Assembly: GCA_045807945.1 (NCBI GenBank)
Contig: JBJMGI010000077.1
Span: 1 to 30,469, forward strand
Direction of reading: 5' to 3'
Source of the DNA: CAVQGF01 sp045807945
GTDB taxonomy: Bacteria > Acidobacteriota > Terriglobia > Terriglobales > Acidobacteriaceae
Length of the DNA: 30,469 nucleotides
Part shown: piece after piece, positions 16,803-25,931 of the stretch
Numbering within the stretch: the stretch's first letter is position 1
How the letters are laid out: each line of letters begins with the position of its first letter
Translations under genes and position numbers: made by a program
Notes under the pieces: model-generated
The model's database searches: none
What the model saw: only the letters and a program-made list of their open reading frames with translations
What the model was told of the DNA's origin: nothing

Positions 16803-18638
16803 GTGACTCCCACTTTTATGGCGCAGCCCGGCGATTTCGCATATTCGGTGAAACAGCAGGCGGACATCGTCCGCATCGTTGGCGATTACGTCACGCTGAA
16901 GAAGACGGGCGCGCAGAATTTCGGCGGGCTCTGCCCGTTCCATAAAGAAAAGACACCGTCGTTCTCTGTCCACGCGACCAAACAGTTTTTCCATTGCTTC
17001 GGATGCGGCGCCTCGGGCGACATCTTCAGCTTCGTGCAGAAGATCGAGAACATCACCTTTCCGGAAGCGGTGCGTGCGGTCGCACAAAAAGTCGGGATCG
17101 AGCTGCCGAAGCAGCAGTTCAGCGGCCCGGCGGAAGCAGCGGAAGCGAAGTTGCGCGGACAGTTGCTCGATATGCACGAGCGCGCATGCGCATTCTTCGA
17201 GGAGCAACTGCGAAAGCCAGAGGCGGCGAAGGCGCGCGAGTATCTCGCGGGGCGCGGATTGGACGAGAAAGCGATTGCGCACTTCCGCATCGGCTTCGCG
17301 CCGGAGTCAGGATTTTTGCTGCGCGACAGGATGAAGTCGCAGTTTGACGAGGAGCAGATGCGGGCCTCGGGTCTGTTTTCATGGAAAGAAAAAGAAAACA
17401 CAAGGTCCCCCAACTCGCCCGCCGCGGCGGGCTCAGCTCGGGATGACGAAAAAAATAAAACAGCTCTCTATTCGAAATTCAGGAACCGCATCACTTTCCC
17501 GATCTGCAACGAGCAGGGCAAGATCATCGCCTTCACCGGGCGCACGCTCGCTACCGACGAAAAGTCTGGACCAAAATATTTGAACTCGCCAGAGACGCCG
17601 ATCTATTCGAAGTCGCGCGTGCTGTTCAACCTGGACAAAGCTAAGGAAGCCATCCGCCAGCTCGGATACTCGATCCTGGTAGAAGGCCAGATGGATTGCA
17701 TTAGCGTCTTCAACGCCGGCTTCCACAACGTGATCGCCAGCTCCGGCACCGCGTTCACCGAAGCGCAGGTGCGGCTGCTCAGCAGATTCAGCAAGAACAT
17801 CGTGGTGAATTTCGATCCGGACAATGCCGGTGCGGCTGCCGCCGAGCGCTCACTGGCGCTGCTGGTGGAAGAAGATTTCACCATCAAGGTGCTGACGCTC
17901 GAGGCGGGATTCGATCCTGACTTGTTCGTCCGTCGCCGCGGTGCGGAGGGTTATGCGAACGAGCTGAAGAATTCCTCGCGTCCCTATTTCGATTACCTGA
18001 TTGAGCGCGCGCGCGCGCAGTTCGCGACCAAAACTCCTGCGGGCAAAGTGCAGGCGGTTAACTTTCTTCTGCCGCATATTCAGCGGGTGCCCAGCCGCAT
18101 AGTTCGCGACGAGCTGGCGCAGAACATCGCGCAAAAACTGTCTATCGACTCCGCCGTCCTAAAGCAGGAGTTGCGGCACATTGCGACCACGCGAACGGGA
18201 GCGGTGAAGGCTTCGCCGGATATAACGATCACCGGGGCGGAAAAAGTGCTACTGAAGGTTTTGTCGGAACCCGCCGATTCGGAATTACGCGAGCAGGCGG
18301 CCCAGGCGCTTGCGGCTGAAAATCTTCACGCCGGCTTGGGGACAGAAGCGCTGCTGCAGGCGCTGATGGACCGCGCGTCGGAGGCCGAGCCGCTCTCGTT
18401 GGCCGAAAGCGATCTCGAACGAAATGCGCTGGCTTCGGTCCTGATGGACGAAAGCGAAGAACTCAGCGAGCGACTGCTGGAGCAAACGTTACGCGCCCTT
18501 CGCGAGCAGAAACTCGAGCAACAAATGCGGTCGCTCAAGGCCGAAATCGCCGAGGCCGAACGCAAATCCGATTCCACTCAACTCGCCCGCTTGATGCAGC
18601 AGAAGGTCGAAATAGATCGCGCGCTGGCCACCCGATAG
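16803..18638 (+). CDS. dnaG: DNA primase
   Basis: Synthesises RNA primers at the replication fork. Up to 611 residues. The N-terminal CHC2 zinc finger is complete (Cys44, His47, Cys65, Cys68 in LCPFHKEKTPSFS and FFHCFGCG). The catalytic core follows, with FPICNEQGKIIAFTGR, the TOPRIM strand ILVEGQMDCIS (near residue 292) and the acidic motif FDPDNAGA (near 338). The C-terminal part is the helical DnaB-interaction domain. GGAG at 16795-16798 favours GTG 16803; the ATG at 16818 is an alternative start. Residues about 198-221 form a low-complexity linker encoded around a perfect 16-bp palindrome (17417-17432), which looks like an in-frame repeat insertion. The window also holds rpoD and the start of dnaB, but not as a single operon. 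Confidence 0.96.
   Translation: MTPTFMAQPGDFAYSVKQQADIVRIVGDYVTLKKTGAQNFGGLCPFHKEKTPSFSVHATKQFFHCFGCGASGDIFSFVQKIENITFPEAVRAVAQKVGIELPKQQFSGPAEAAEAKLRGQLLDMHERACAFFEEQLRKPEAAKAREYLAGRGLDEKAIAHFRIGFAPESGFLLRDRMKSQFDEEQMRASGLFSWKEKENTRSPNSPAAAGSARDDEKNKTALYSKFRNRITFPICNEQGKIIAFTGRTLATDEKSGPKYLNSPETPIYSKSRVLFNLDKAKEAIRQLGYSILVEGQMDCISVFNAGFHNVIASSGTAFTEAQVRLLSRFSKNIVVNFDPDNAGAAAAERSLALLVEEDFTIKVLTLEAGFDPDLFVRRRGAEGYANELKNSSRPYFDYLIERARAQFATKTPAGKVQAVNFLLPHIQRVPSRIVRDELAQNIAQKLSIDSAVLKQELRHIATTRTGAVKASPDITITGAEKVLLKVLSEPADSELREQAAQALAAENLHAGLGTEALLQALMDRASEAEPLSLAESDLERNALASVLMDESEELSERLLEQTLRALREQKLEQQMRSLKAEIAEAERKSDSTQLARLMQQKVEIDRALATR
17417..17432. repeat. Perfect 16-bp palindrome inside dnaG
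   Basis: GCCCGCCGCGGCGGGC reads the same on both strands. It sits in the part of dnaG coding for a Pro/Ala/Gly/Ser-rich linker between conserved blocks, flanked by A-rich sequence on both sides. It may be part of a small dispersed element that inserted in frame. Confidence 0.55.
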
Positions 18639-18711
18639 CGTCTTCAAACATCTCTGTGCGAGGACCGGGCGACGCCCGCCGCATGGTTAAGCGCTTCGGG
18701 TTGCGCGTAAG

Positions 18712-20154
18712 ATGAAGTTTATGATCTGCGGGGCTCCAGCCAGGCATCGTGACGCCAAGTGGGTAGCAATGGTGCTCGGGATCGTATCGGCGGCTTCGCC
18801 CTTATCAGCGGCTCCCCACAAATTCTATCCCACACCGGAGGCGCGTTCTATCCTGCGCGAAGCAAGCGTGCTGATCCCGCAGATTGACGAGATGCAGCAA
18901 TCGTCTGCTGCGGCGAATGTTGCCAGCCTGCAGATCAGGGCCGACGATCTTGAAGGAGCAATAGGGACTGCCGGCAGCCTGCGCAAGGAGAACGAGCGTT
19001 CATTGGCTGTCAGTACTATGGCGTACGCTCTGGTCGATCAAGGTGACTCAACACTTGCTTTCAGATTTATTGCTGACTTCCCGCGCGGGGGCGATAAGTC
19101 AAATGCCTACGGGCAGATCGCTTTGCTTTTCATCGAAAGGCGCGAGTTCGACGACGCCCTGAAGGCGACGCGCCTGATCACGCGTGACTCGACCCATGCT
19201 CCTACCTTTGTGGACACCTTAATGCGCATCTATGCGGCGAGGTGGAAATCGGGGGATAGAGCCGCGGCCGAGGAACTGCTCAATGAAGCCATGAGGGTTG
19301 TGGAGCGCGAGAAGAAGAATCCAGTGAATGCACGTTTCTCGATCGATGGGATGTACCAATCCATAGCGGACCGGATGATGGAGGCAGGCAATGAGAGCGC
19401 AGCCCCTGCCGTCGTAGAGCGCATTGCCGCCATGGCCAAGCATGAGAAGGATCCCACTCAAAAACAGTTTCTTGTGCGCGATCTGGCAATGGCGCAAGCC
19501 AATATTGGAGACACTTCCGACGCTGTTCGCACCGTTGCCACCCTGCCCAAGGGGAGCGACCGCGACGCAGTGTTGCTCGTAATCGTTGAAAATCTCATGA
19601 AACACGGCGACAAGGAACAAGCCCTTGAAGTCGCCGGCACCATGTCAAGCGACACCATGCGGGCGATCGCCCAACGGGGAATCGCCAGCGAGGTGGCAGA
19701 ATCCGGAAACGATTCGGGGGCACTCTCAGTGGTGGAAGCCACCCCGCGCCAAGAGGACCGCGCCTACGGACTGGCTTCGCTTGCGCTGGAACAAGCGGAG
19801 AAGGGTGACCCTGCCGCCTCGAACACGGTCGAGCTGGCTTGGCAAGCTTGCCAAACCGGCTCCGGCAAGACACGCGACGACGCGCTGGCGGTCATTGCTG
19901 TAACCCGGGGGATCTTGGGGGATTTCAACGGCGCGCTTGCGATCTCGCAAAAATTGAACAAAGAGGAGCGCGTGTGGCCTATCTGGAACCTCACGGAATT
20001 CATGGTTTACGCAGGCAAAAAGGAAAAGGCCCTGGAGTTCGCCAGGTCGCAAAAGGTAGCGCAGGCAAAACTATTCGGACTGTTGGGAGTCGCCCGGGCG
20101 ATTGTGGCTCCGCAGGTCGATCCCGAGAGCTCCCCGACAGACTCCTCCAAGTAG
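18712..20154 (+). CDS. Secreted helical-repeat (TPR-like) protein
   Basis: 480 residues, no enzyme motif. Residues 1-33 contain a signal peptide (VAMVLGIVSAASPLSAAP; the ATG at 18769 is an alternative start nearer to it). The mature protein is made of repeated helix pairs of about 35 residues with A.A.A..G....A...A..., for example AYALVDQGDSTLAFRFIADF, IALLFIERREFDDALKATRL and LAMAQANIGDTSDAVRTVAT. This is the appearance of tetratricopeptide-like solenoids that act as protein scaffolds, here outside the cytoplasm. It follows dnaG by 73 bases and may be co-transcribed. I recognise no specific family. Confidence 0.82.
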   Translation: MKFMICGAPARHRDAKWVAMVLGIVSAASPLSAAPHKFYPTPEARSILREASVLIPQIDEMQQSSAAANVASLQIRADDLEGAIGTAGSLRKENERSLAVSTMAYALVDQGDSTLAFRFIADFPRGGDKSNAYGQIALLFIERREFDDALKATRLITRDSTHAPTFVDTLMRIYAARWKSGDRAAAEELLNEAMRVVEREKKNPVNARFSIDGMYQSIADRMMEAGNESAAPAVVERIAAMAKHEKDPTQKQFLVRDLAMAQANIGDTSDAVRTVATLPKGSDRDAVLLVIVENLMKHGDKEQALEVAGTMSSDTMRAIAQRGIASEVAESGNDSGALSVVEATPRQEDRAYGLASLALEQAEKGDPAASNTVELAWQACQTGSGKTRDDALAVIAVTRGILGDFNGALAISQKLNKEERVWPIWNLTEFMVYAGKKEKALEFARSQKVAQAKLFGLLGVARAIVAPQVDPESSPTDSSK

Positions 20155-20239
20155 GGTAACGGAAGCCAGAACCGGTTGCCGAGTTGCGTGCTGTATGGCG
20201 CGCCAGAATACGCGAGCGCGAGAGAAGTGGATTCTTCTG

Positions 20240-20566
20240 CTATTGATTCATTTTGTTTTCGGCCGGATTATTGAGCCGCCGCTCCATGCTCGTGATCTGG
20301 AGCTGCCACATTTCGATTTCCAGTTCGAACTGATGTTTCAACGGGCCTTGCGTATTGGTGACGAAGGCGAGGTTGGTCTGCATCTGCTGAACCAGTGCCT
20401 TCATGCGCTGCAGGTCCGTGCGGAGAGCTTGGGCGTCTTCGGCGGAGACAGAGCCGCCGGCTTGTCTGTGAGGGGCCGGTTCATGCGCTTGCGCTTTCGA
20501 GGCTTCCTGGGAGTGGGCTAAGGCAACGACGAGGCACAGTACGGCGAGTGCAGCAGACATCCGCAT
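20240..20566 (-). CDS. Small secreted coiled-coil protein
   Basis: 108 residues. A signal peptide (RMSAALAVLCLVVALAHSQ) is followed by a polar linker and a heptad-rich helix, roughly residues 42-100 (LRTDLQRMKALVQQMQTNLA and EIEMWQLQITSMERRL), that should form a coiled coil. GGAGG lies upstream of the ATG at 20566; an in-frame ATG at 20560 is a possible start as well. Proteins of this shape in the same group of bacteria are uncharacterised. It is convergent with the helical-repeat gene. Confidence 0.75.
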   Translation of the reverse strand: MRMSAALAVLCLVVALAHSQEASKAQAHEPAPHRQAGGSVSAEDAQALRTDLQRMKALVQQMQTNLAFVTNTQGPLKHQFELEIEMWQLQITSMERRLNNPAENKMNQ

Positions 20567-20787
20567 GACGAGTAATCCTCCGAGGTATTTAGACGCCCGG
20601 TATCCCGCTGCGGCTCTGGAACCATTTCGTCCCCGTAAACATCTAATAAATCAAGGGAAAACTGGAATCGAGAGTACCTGCCGTGCTAACATATTACGGT
20701 TTGGGTCAGGCACTGACTCTCCAGCTAGTCCCCTCTTAACACGATAACAGCGCGGCGTAGCGCGAGCTATGTCCGCAAAGGAACCAA

Positions 20788-22488
20788 TTGGCTGCACTTG
20801 AAGACAAATTCGACGATATAAAAAAACTGATCGACGCGGGCAAAGAAAAGGGCTATCTCACATACGACGAAGCCAACGAACTCATCCCGCACGATGTGCA
20901 TTCTCCCGAGGACCTCGAAGACCTGCTGACCACTATCGGCACGCAAGGCATCGATGTCACGGAAGGCGATACACCCAAGCTGCCTTCACAGCAGTTTGAC
21001 AAAAAGTTTGAAGACATCGAGGCCGGCGAGGACGTTGAACTCGACCTCACGCCCGGCGCACTCGAGAAGACCAATGACCCCGTCCGCATGTACCTGCGCG
21101 AGATGGGAACCGTTCCGTTGCTCACGCGCGAAGGCGAAGTGGAGATCGCCAAACGCATCGAGCGCGGGCAACTGCGCGTCTTCAAGGCGCTCTCCCGCTC
21201 ACCTATCGTGATCCGCGAGATCCTCGCCATCGGCGAAGATTTAAAACGCGGCGTGCGCTCGGTGAAAGAAGTGATCATCATCGACGAAGAAGAGGTCACG
21301 GAAGAGATCCTTCAGAACAAAGTCAAGAAGCTGATCAACCAGATCGAGAAGCTCCACAAGCATTACCAGAAGGGCGAGCAGCTCACCGAAAAGCTTGCGG
21401 ACATGACGCAGAAGAAGAATCCGCGCGCCTATCGCAAGTGCCGCTGGCATCTGGGACGCGAGCTGGTGCAAGTCTCGCTGGCGATCCGCGCGATCAAGTT
21501 CACCAATCCGGAACGCAAGCGCCTGATGGACCGTGTGAACAAGACGGTCGATACCATGCGCTCGCTCGACCGGCAGGTCCAGAGTTACGAGAAGAAGATC
21601 GATGCGACTCGCAGCGAGGACCTGAAGAAGGAATATCGCAAGAACCAGCGCAACTGCCGCGGCGACCTCGAGAAGATCGAGTCGGAAGCGGGAGTCAGCT
21701 ACCAGGACCTGCGCCGCACGCAACGCGAGACCATCCAGGGCGAGATGAACGCTGAGTACGCCAAGCGCGAACTCATAGAAGCCAACTTGCGCTTGGTGGT
21801 CTCGATCGCGAAGAAATACACGAACCGCGGCCTGCAGTTCCTTGACCTCATCCAGGAAGGCAACATCGGCCTGATGAAGGCAGTGGACAAGTTCGAGTAT
21901 CGCCGTGGCTACAAGTTTTCCACGTACGCAACGTGGTGGATCCGGCAGGCGATCACGCGTGCAATTGCTGATCAAGCGCGTACGATTCGCATCCCTGTGC
22001 ACATGATCGAGACCATCAACAAGCTTATCCGCACTTCGCGTCAGCTGGTGCAGGAACTGGGGCGCGAGCCGACCTCGGAAGAGATCGCCAAGCGCATGGA
22101 TATCCCGGTCGCCAAGGTGCGCAAGGTGCTGAAGATCGCGCAGGAGCCTATCTCCCTCGAAACGCCCATCGGCGAAGAGGAAGATTCGCATTTGGGCGAC
22201 TTCATTGAAGACCGCGCTGTCGTTTCACCGGCGGAAGCGGTGATCAACGTGAACCTGAAGGAGCAGACGGCGCACGTGCTTCGCACGCTCACCCCGCGCG
22301 AAGAAAAGGTCATCAAGATGCGCTTTGGGCTGGAAGATGGCTCTGAGCACACGCTGGAAGAAGTCGGGCAGTCGTTCGCGGTCACTCGCGAACGCATCCG
22401 CCAGATAGAAGCCAAGGCTTTGCGTAAGTTGCGGCATCCGTCGCGCTCGCGCAAGCTGAAGGCATTTATGGACGGCGTGCACGACTGA
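20788..22488 (+). CDS. rpoD: Primary RNA polymerase sigma factor RpoD
   Basis: Housekeeping sigma-70, 566 residues. In order: region 1.1 (about 1-60, EDKFDDIKKLIDAGKEKGYL), region 1.2 (DPVRMYLREMGTVPLLTREGE), a long charged non-conserved region, region 2 with LRLVVSIAKKYTNRGLQFLD from about residue 334 and the -10 helix GYKFSTYATWWIRQAI, region 3, and region 4 with the -35 helix-turn-helix EVGQSFAVTRERIRQIEAKA near residue 525. The complete regions 1.1 and 1.2 distinguish it from alternative sigmas. It starts with TTG 20788, supported by AAAGGA at 20777-20782; an ATG at 20769 is in another frame. An intrinsic terminator follows. Confidence 0.97.
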   Translation: MAALEDKFDDIKKLIDAGKEKGYLTYDEANELIPHDVHSPEDLEDLLTTIGTQGIDVTEGDTPKLPSQQFDKKFEDIEAGEDVELDLTPGALEKTNDPVRMYLREMGTVPLLTREGEVEIAKRIERGQLRVFKALSRSPIVIREILAIGEDLKRGVRSVKEVIIIDEEEVTEEILQNKVKKLINQIEKLHKHYQKGEQLTEKLADMTQKKNPRAYRKCRWHLGRELVQVSLAIRAIKFTNPERKRLMDRVNKTVDTMRSLDRQVQSYEKKIDATRSEDLKKEYRKNQRNCRGDLEKIESEAGVSYQDLRRTQRETIQGEMNAEYAKRELIEANLRLVVSIAKKYTNRGLQFLDLIQEGNIGLMKAVDKFEYRRGYKFSTYATWWIRQAITRAIADQARTIRIPVHMIETINKLIRTSRQLVQELGREPTSEEIAKRMDIPVAKVRKVLKIAQEPISLETPIGEEEDSHLGDFIEDRAVVSPAEAVINVNLKEQTAHVLRTLTPREEKVIKMRFGLEDGSEHTLEEVGQSFAVTRERIRQIEAKALRKLRHPSRSRKLKAFMDGVHD

Positions 22489-22512
22489 CCCGTTGGCGGG
22501 GAGAATGAAATA

Positions 22513-22544
22513 GGCACGGACATCGTCCGTGCCTTTTGTTTTTA
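22513..22544 (+). terminator. Intrinsic terminator after rpoD
   Basis: Arms GGCACGGAC (22513-22521) and GTCCGTGCC (22525-22533) form a perfect 9-bp stem with a three-base loop, followed by TTTTGTTTTT. It lies 24 bases after the rpoD stop. Confidence 0.93.
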
Positions 22545-22624
22545 TCTGCTTGCGCTATTACGCGCCTTAGTCCCGTCGAGGGATTGTTGCTCGTTGCGAT
22601 TGCGGCTATTATGAGCATCGCTCG

Positions 22625-23134
22625 ATGGATAAACCTTTCATCTCGAACCTGGTTCGCTTAGCCTGTGAAGGCGCAAAGGCGGACGGCGCGACGCTGTATC
22701 TGCTGGATCCCTCCAAGCGCTTCCTGGAACCGTTCGTCGTTTACAACCTGCCGCAAAGTTATATAGACGGCATCGGCAAGGTGGAGGTCGGAAGCCAATG
22801 CTGCGGCCGTGCTGTGGCTTTCAAGAAGCCATGGATCGTCGCTGACATGTACACCGACCCACTTTTCAGAGACGGGCTAAAAGGCGCGCTGGAGTCTGAA
22901 ATACGCGCCGGCTTTTCGGTGCCGGTGATCGATCCGAATGGCGAAGCCATCGGCTCACTCGGTTGCCACTACAAGCAACCGCGTACTCCATCCGATTACG
23001 AAATAGAGCGCAACACCATTTTCGCGACATTGATCGCACACACGCTTGCCTGGCTCGCGAAGCCGTCGGGCAGGGTGGAAGTTGCAATCCCCTCTTCAAC
23101 TTCGTTGGAAAAAGCCTCGAAGACCCGCAAGTAG
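22625..23134 (+). CDS. GAF domain protein
   Basis: 169 residues, almost entirely one GAF domain. The fold's pattern is visible as ADGATLYLLDPSKRFLEPFV, VGSQCCGRAVAFKKPWIVAD, MYTDPLF and GFSVPVIDPNGEAIGSLGCH, then a C-terminal helix (FATLIAHTLAWLA). GAF domains bind small molecules or mediate sensing. No output domain is attached, so it may act with a separate partner. The two adjacent Cys in SQCCGRA and the Cys in LGCHY are worth noting as potential redox sites, but the family is not the methionine sulfoxide reductase type that I can confirm. The ATG at 22625 is the only good start. Confidence 0.85.
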   Translation: MDKPFISNLVRLACEGAKADGATLYLLDPSKRFLEPFVVYNLPQSYIDGIGKVEVGSQCCGRAVAFKKPWIVADMYTDPLFRDGLKGALESEIRAGFSVPVIDPNGEAIGSLGCHYKQPRTPSDYEIERNTIFATLIAHTLAWLAKPSGRVEVAIPSSTSLEKASKTRK

Positions 23135-23145
23135 AACCGATCAGG

Positions 23146-24102
23146 TCAGCGCGCCCGCGCCAAATGGGTCCCGAACCAGTTGTTCGAGTCCGTCCAAGTG
23201 GATTCGATCTCAAAACCAGCCTGCAGCAGTGTGTTGCGAACGCCGGGAACCGTGTACTTGTAGCTGTTCTCGGTGTGGATGCGCTCGTCCTGTCTGAATA
23301 GAACTTCGAGGCCGATCAGTTTTACTTTGACTGTTTGGTCGAGCGTGCTCTCAAGGTGCATCTCTATGCGCGAGCGCTCGGGATTCCACAACGCGACGTG
23401 ACGGAAGAGATCAAGATCGAAGTTGCCACCGAGTTCTCGGTTGATGCGTCCGAGAATATTCTTGTTGAAGCGGGCGGTCACGCCTTGGGCATCGTCGTAG
23501 GCGGGCAGGAGAACACTCGTATCCTTCACGAGATCGGTGCCGAGCAGCAGGTAATCGCCTTCATGCATGTGGGCGCGCATTCGGCGCAACAGATCCATTG
23601 CTTCCTCGGGCTCGAAATTCCCGATACTTGAGCCAAGATAGAGGACGAGTTTGCGTCCGGAGACGGATGTAAGGAAACCAGAGTCTGCGACGTAGTTTGT
23701 GGCGACCGGATGCACCCGCACTCGCGGGTAGCTTCCGTTCAGCGATTCGACCGCAACCTGCAGCGCGGAACTAGAGATATCGACCGGGTAGTAGTCCACG
23801 CGAAGCTGCCGGGCTGAGAGAGCTTTGATAATTGTTCCGGTTTTGGCAGCAGTGCCTGCGCCCAACTCAATCACGCTGACATTCGGGCCGACGCGCTCGG
23901 CGATCTCAGCCGAATATTGCTGTAACAATCCAGATTCGGTTCGCGTCAGGTAATACTCAGGCAGCCGGGTGATCTCTTCAAACAGCGCGGAGCCGGCTGC
24001 GTCATAGAAAAGGCGCGGCGGCAGGGACTTCGGCGTTTTCGTCAATCCTTCGAAGACGTCGCCGACGATCTCCGATACCGGGCGTTGTTCGATGGCGATC
24101 AT
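23146..24102 (-). CDS. egtD: L-histidine N-alpha-methyltransferase (EgtD)
   Basis: Adds three methyl groups to histidine using S-adenosylmethionine, giving hercynine, the first step of ergothioneine synthesis. 318 residues. The family signature RLFYDAAGSALFEEITRLPE (residues 30-49) and the next residues YYLTRTE are present. The SAM-binding loop is IELGAGTAAKT (78-88), and the later blocks LVLYLGSSIGNFEP and LLLGTDLVKD match the methyltransferase core. The ATG at 24102 overlaps the egtB stop by four bases (ATGA), so the two are translated together. Genes for the gamma-glutamylcysteine route (egtA, egtC) are not adjacent. Confidence 0.95.
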   Translation of the reverse strand: MIAIEQRPVSEIVGDVFEGLTKTPKSLPPRLFYDAAGSALFEEITRLPEYYLTRTESGLLQQYSAEIAERVGPNVSVIELGAGTAAKTGTIIKALSARQLRVDYYPVDISSSALQVAVESLNGSYPRVRVHPVATNYVADSGFLTSVSGRKLVLYLGSSIGNFEPEEAMDLLRRMRAHMHEGDYLLLGTDLVKDTSVLLPAYDDAQGVTARFNKNILGRINRELGGNFDLDLFRHVALWNPERSRIEMHLESTLDQTVKVKLIGLEVLFRQDERIHTENSYKYTVPGVRNTLLQAGFEIESTWTDSNNWFGTHLARAR

Positions 24103-25349
24103 TTAGCTAATCGGATGCCTGAGAACTGCCAACGACTCAAAGCCGGGAAGAAATTCCTGTAGCTCGCCCGGATATGCGATTCGGGCGTAGCGCAGGAGCC
24201 GCCCCGCAAGACTAACTGATTGCACATGAATTTGCCGTTGTACTCGCCCAGCACGCCTTTTGCGCGGCGATAGCCGGGATACGCCGAGTACGCGCTCGAA
24301 GTCCACTCCCATACCTCGCCGAACATCTGCGAGCCGTCGGAAGCAGCAGGATGAAGACGGCCGCTCTCGAGAAAATTTCCGCGTACCGGCTCGCGCGCTG
24401 CCGCGACTTCCCATTCGGCCTCGGTCGCGAGCCGCGCGCCCGCCCACTGCGCGTAAGCGTCGGCTTCGTAATAGCTCACATGGCAAACCGGTTCGTTGTC
24501 CTCAACGCGCCGCCACCCGGACAGCGTGTAATTCCACCACTCGCCATCGCGCTGCTCCCAGTAAAGCGGCGCATTCCAGGCGTTCGCGGTGAGCTGGTCC
24601 CAACCGTCGGAGAGCCAAAGCTCTGCGTGCTGGTATCCGCCATCGTTCATGAACTCGAGATACTCGCGATTCGTCACGCAGCGGGAAGCAAGCTGGAAAG
24701 CTTGCACGTAAACCTTGTGGCGCGGCTCTTCGTTATCGAATGCGAAACCAGTGGCGGCAGAGTGGCCGATCTCGTAGATGCCTTCATCCCATGATTTCCA
24801 TTGGATCGGTGCTGAAACAGCAGAAGCCGGTTTTTGTTCTTTGTACGTGGGCTGCAGCGGGCTAGACCACAGCGCGTGCTTGATATCCGTAACGATCAGT
24901 TCCTGGTGCTGCTGTTCGTGGTTAAGGCCAAGCTCAACGAGCTCCAAAAGATGAGCAGGTGCGTGCGGCAGAAACGAGCGCATCGCGGAATCCACTTGGG
25001 AGCGATAGGCGAGCACCTCTTGCAGATCGGGGCGTGAGATCAGGCCCCGGCGCGAGCGCAGTGGGTGTCCGTGCAACTGCTTGTAATAGGAATTAAAAAG
25101 ATACTCAAACTCCGGGTGCTTGCGTTCGTATCGCTTCACGTGCGGAGCGAGGATGAACGTCTCGTAAAACCAGGTCGTATGCGCGAGGTGCCACTTGGTA
25201 GGGCTCGCCTCCGGCATGGACTGGATCAGCTGGTCTTCAGCCGAAAGCGGCGCTGCCAGAGCCTCGGTCTGGCGCCGGACGGCGGCAAACTTCTCGAGCA
25301 GCTGCTCTGAGTTTGCGGACTGTTTCTTCACGGGTGCGATGGTGGCCAA
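24099..25349 (-). CDS. egtB: Hercynine oxygenase / sulfoxide synthase (EgtB)
   Basis: Non-heme iron enzyme that joins a thiol donor to hercynine with oxygen. 416 residues. The N-terminal DinB-like helical domain carries the iron ligands: a His in KWHLAHTTW (54 or 57) and the motif HEQQHQE (His144, His148). The C-terminal formylglycine-generating-enzyme-like domain shows NREYLEFMNDGGY, GARLATEAEWEVAA, GEVWEWTSSAY and the end RNFFPALSRWQFSGIRLAK. Tyr88-Tyr89 in FNSYYKQ may correspond to active-site tyrosines of the cysteine-using EgtB group. It starts with TTG 25349 behind GAGG. It is placed between the DUF1440 gene (9 bases upstream) and egtD (overlapping), in one operon. Confidence 0.95.
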   Translation of the reverse strand: MATIAPVKKQSANSEQLLEKFAAVRRQTEALAAPLSAEDQLIQSMPEASPTKWHLAHTTWFYETFILAPHVKRYERKHPEFEYLFNSYYKQLHGHPLRSRRGLISRPDLQEVLAYRSQVDSAMRSFLPHAPAHLLELVELGLNHEQQHQELIVTDIKHALWSSPLQPTYKEQKPASAVSAPIQWKSWDEGIYEIGHSAATGFAFDNEEPRHKVYVQAFQLASRCVTNREYLEFMNDGGYQHAELWLSDGWDQLTANAWNAPLYWEQRDGEWWNYTLSGWRRVEDNEPVCHVSYYEADAYAQWAGARLATEAEWEVAAAREPVRGNFLESGRLHPAASDGSQMFGEVWEWTSSAYSAYPGYRRAKGVLGEYNGKFMCNQLVLRGGSCATPESHIRASYRNFFPALSRWQFSGIRLAK

Positions 25350-25358
25350 AGCTGCCTC

Positions 25359-25889
25359 TTAATCGATCATGCGGCGGATGCCGCGCCGCGCCATCTCCAG
25401 GCTAAGCCCGTATACCAGGTGCGACGCCAGCCCATAGATATGCGCCGAAGCAGGATACTCCTTCGGCGGTTTCGAGAGCCCAAATGCGGGCACCGCCACC
25501 TCATCAGCGCCGACGAACACGGCCGCACCATAAGGAAGCCCCGCGCCGACGGTAGCGCGATGATCAACTTCAGCCAGCGCACCGTAGACTGCTCCGACGC
25601 TTGCGCCGAAGGCGTAATGCACCACCGGCCCGAGCTTCTTCTTTTCCTCCCGCGAAAGCTTGTGGTGGAAGAACGTCTCCGAGATAGCTTCCGCCGTCTT
25701 CATGGTGGCGTCTTCGTCGGCGTCGTTCGCGAGGCGCTCTTGCTCACCTTGCGGCGTCTTCGAATGTTGGAGCACTTCGGTCGCTTTGCCCCAGCCAGTC
25801 TGGAATTGGTTCATCACCCAAGCCGCGGCCAAGCCGCCGGCAGCACCGGCCACAACACCCTTCCAGAGATGGCGGTCTCCGTTATTCAT
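25359..25889 (-). CDS. DUF1440 (YagU-like) membrane protein
   Basis: 176 residues with an excellent ribosome site (AAGGAG) just before the ATG at 25889. A first hydrophobic Gly/Ala-rich helix (VVAGAAGGLAAAWVMNQF) is followed by an acidic cytoplasmic stretch (QERLANDADEDATMKTAEAI) and two further membrane helices around VVHYAFGASVGAVYGAL and LPYGAAVFVGADEVAVPAFG. The end is ASHLVYGLSLEMARRGIRR. The pattern fits the DUF1440 family of inner-membrane proteins, whose E. coli member YagU is linked to acid resistance. It is the first gene of the operon with egtB and egtD, which hints at a stress role but does not show one. Confidence 0.8.
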   Translation of the reverse strand: MNNGDRHLWKGVVAGAAGGLAAAWVMNQFQTGWGKATEVLQHSKTPQGEQERLANDADEDATMKTAEAISETFFHHKLSREEKKKLGPVVHYAFGASVGAVYGALAEVDHRATVGAGLPYGAAVFVGADEVAVPAFGLSKPPKEYPASAHIYGLASHLVYGLSLEMARRGIRRMID

Positions 25890-25931
25890 TCGTCTCCTTA
25901 GATTCCGGCCTGGTGCTGAAGACTCCGGAAA

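Noticed and set aside
21241..22191. Long minus-strand frame of 316 codons opposite rpoD
   Set aside because: It is the antisense shadow of a high-G+C coding gene; the plus strand is unambiguous RpoD.
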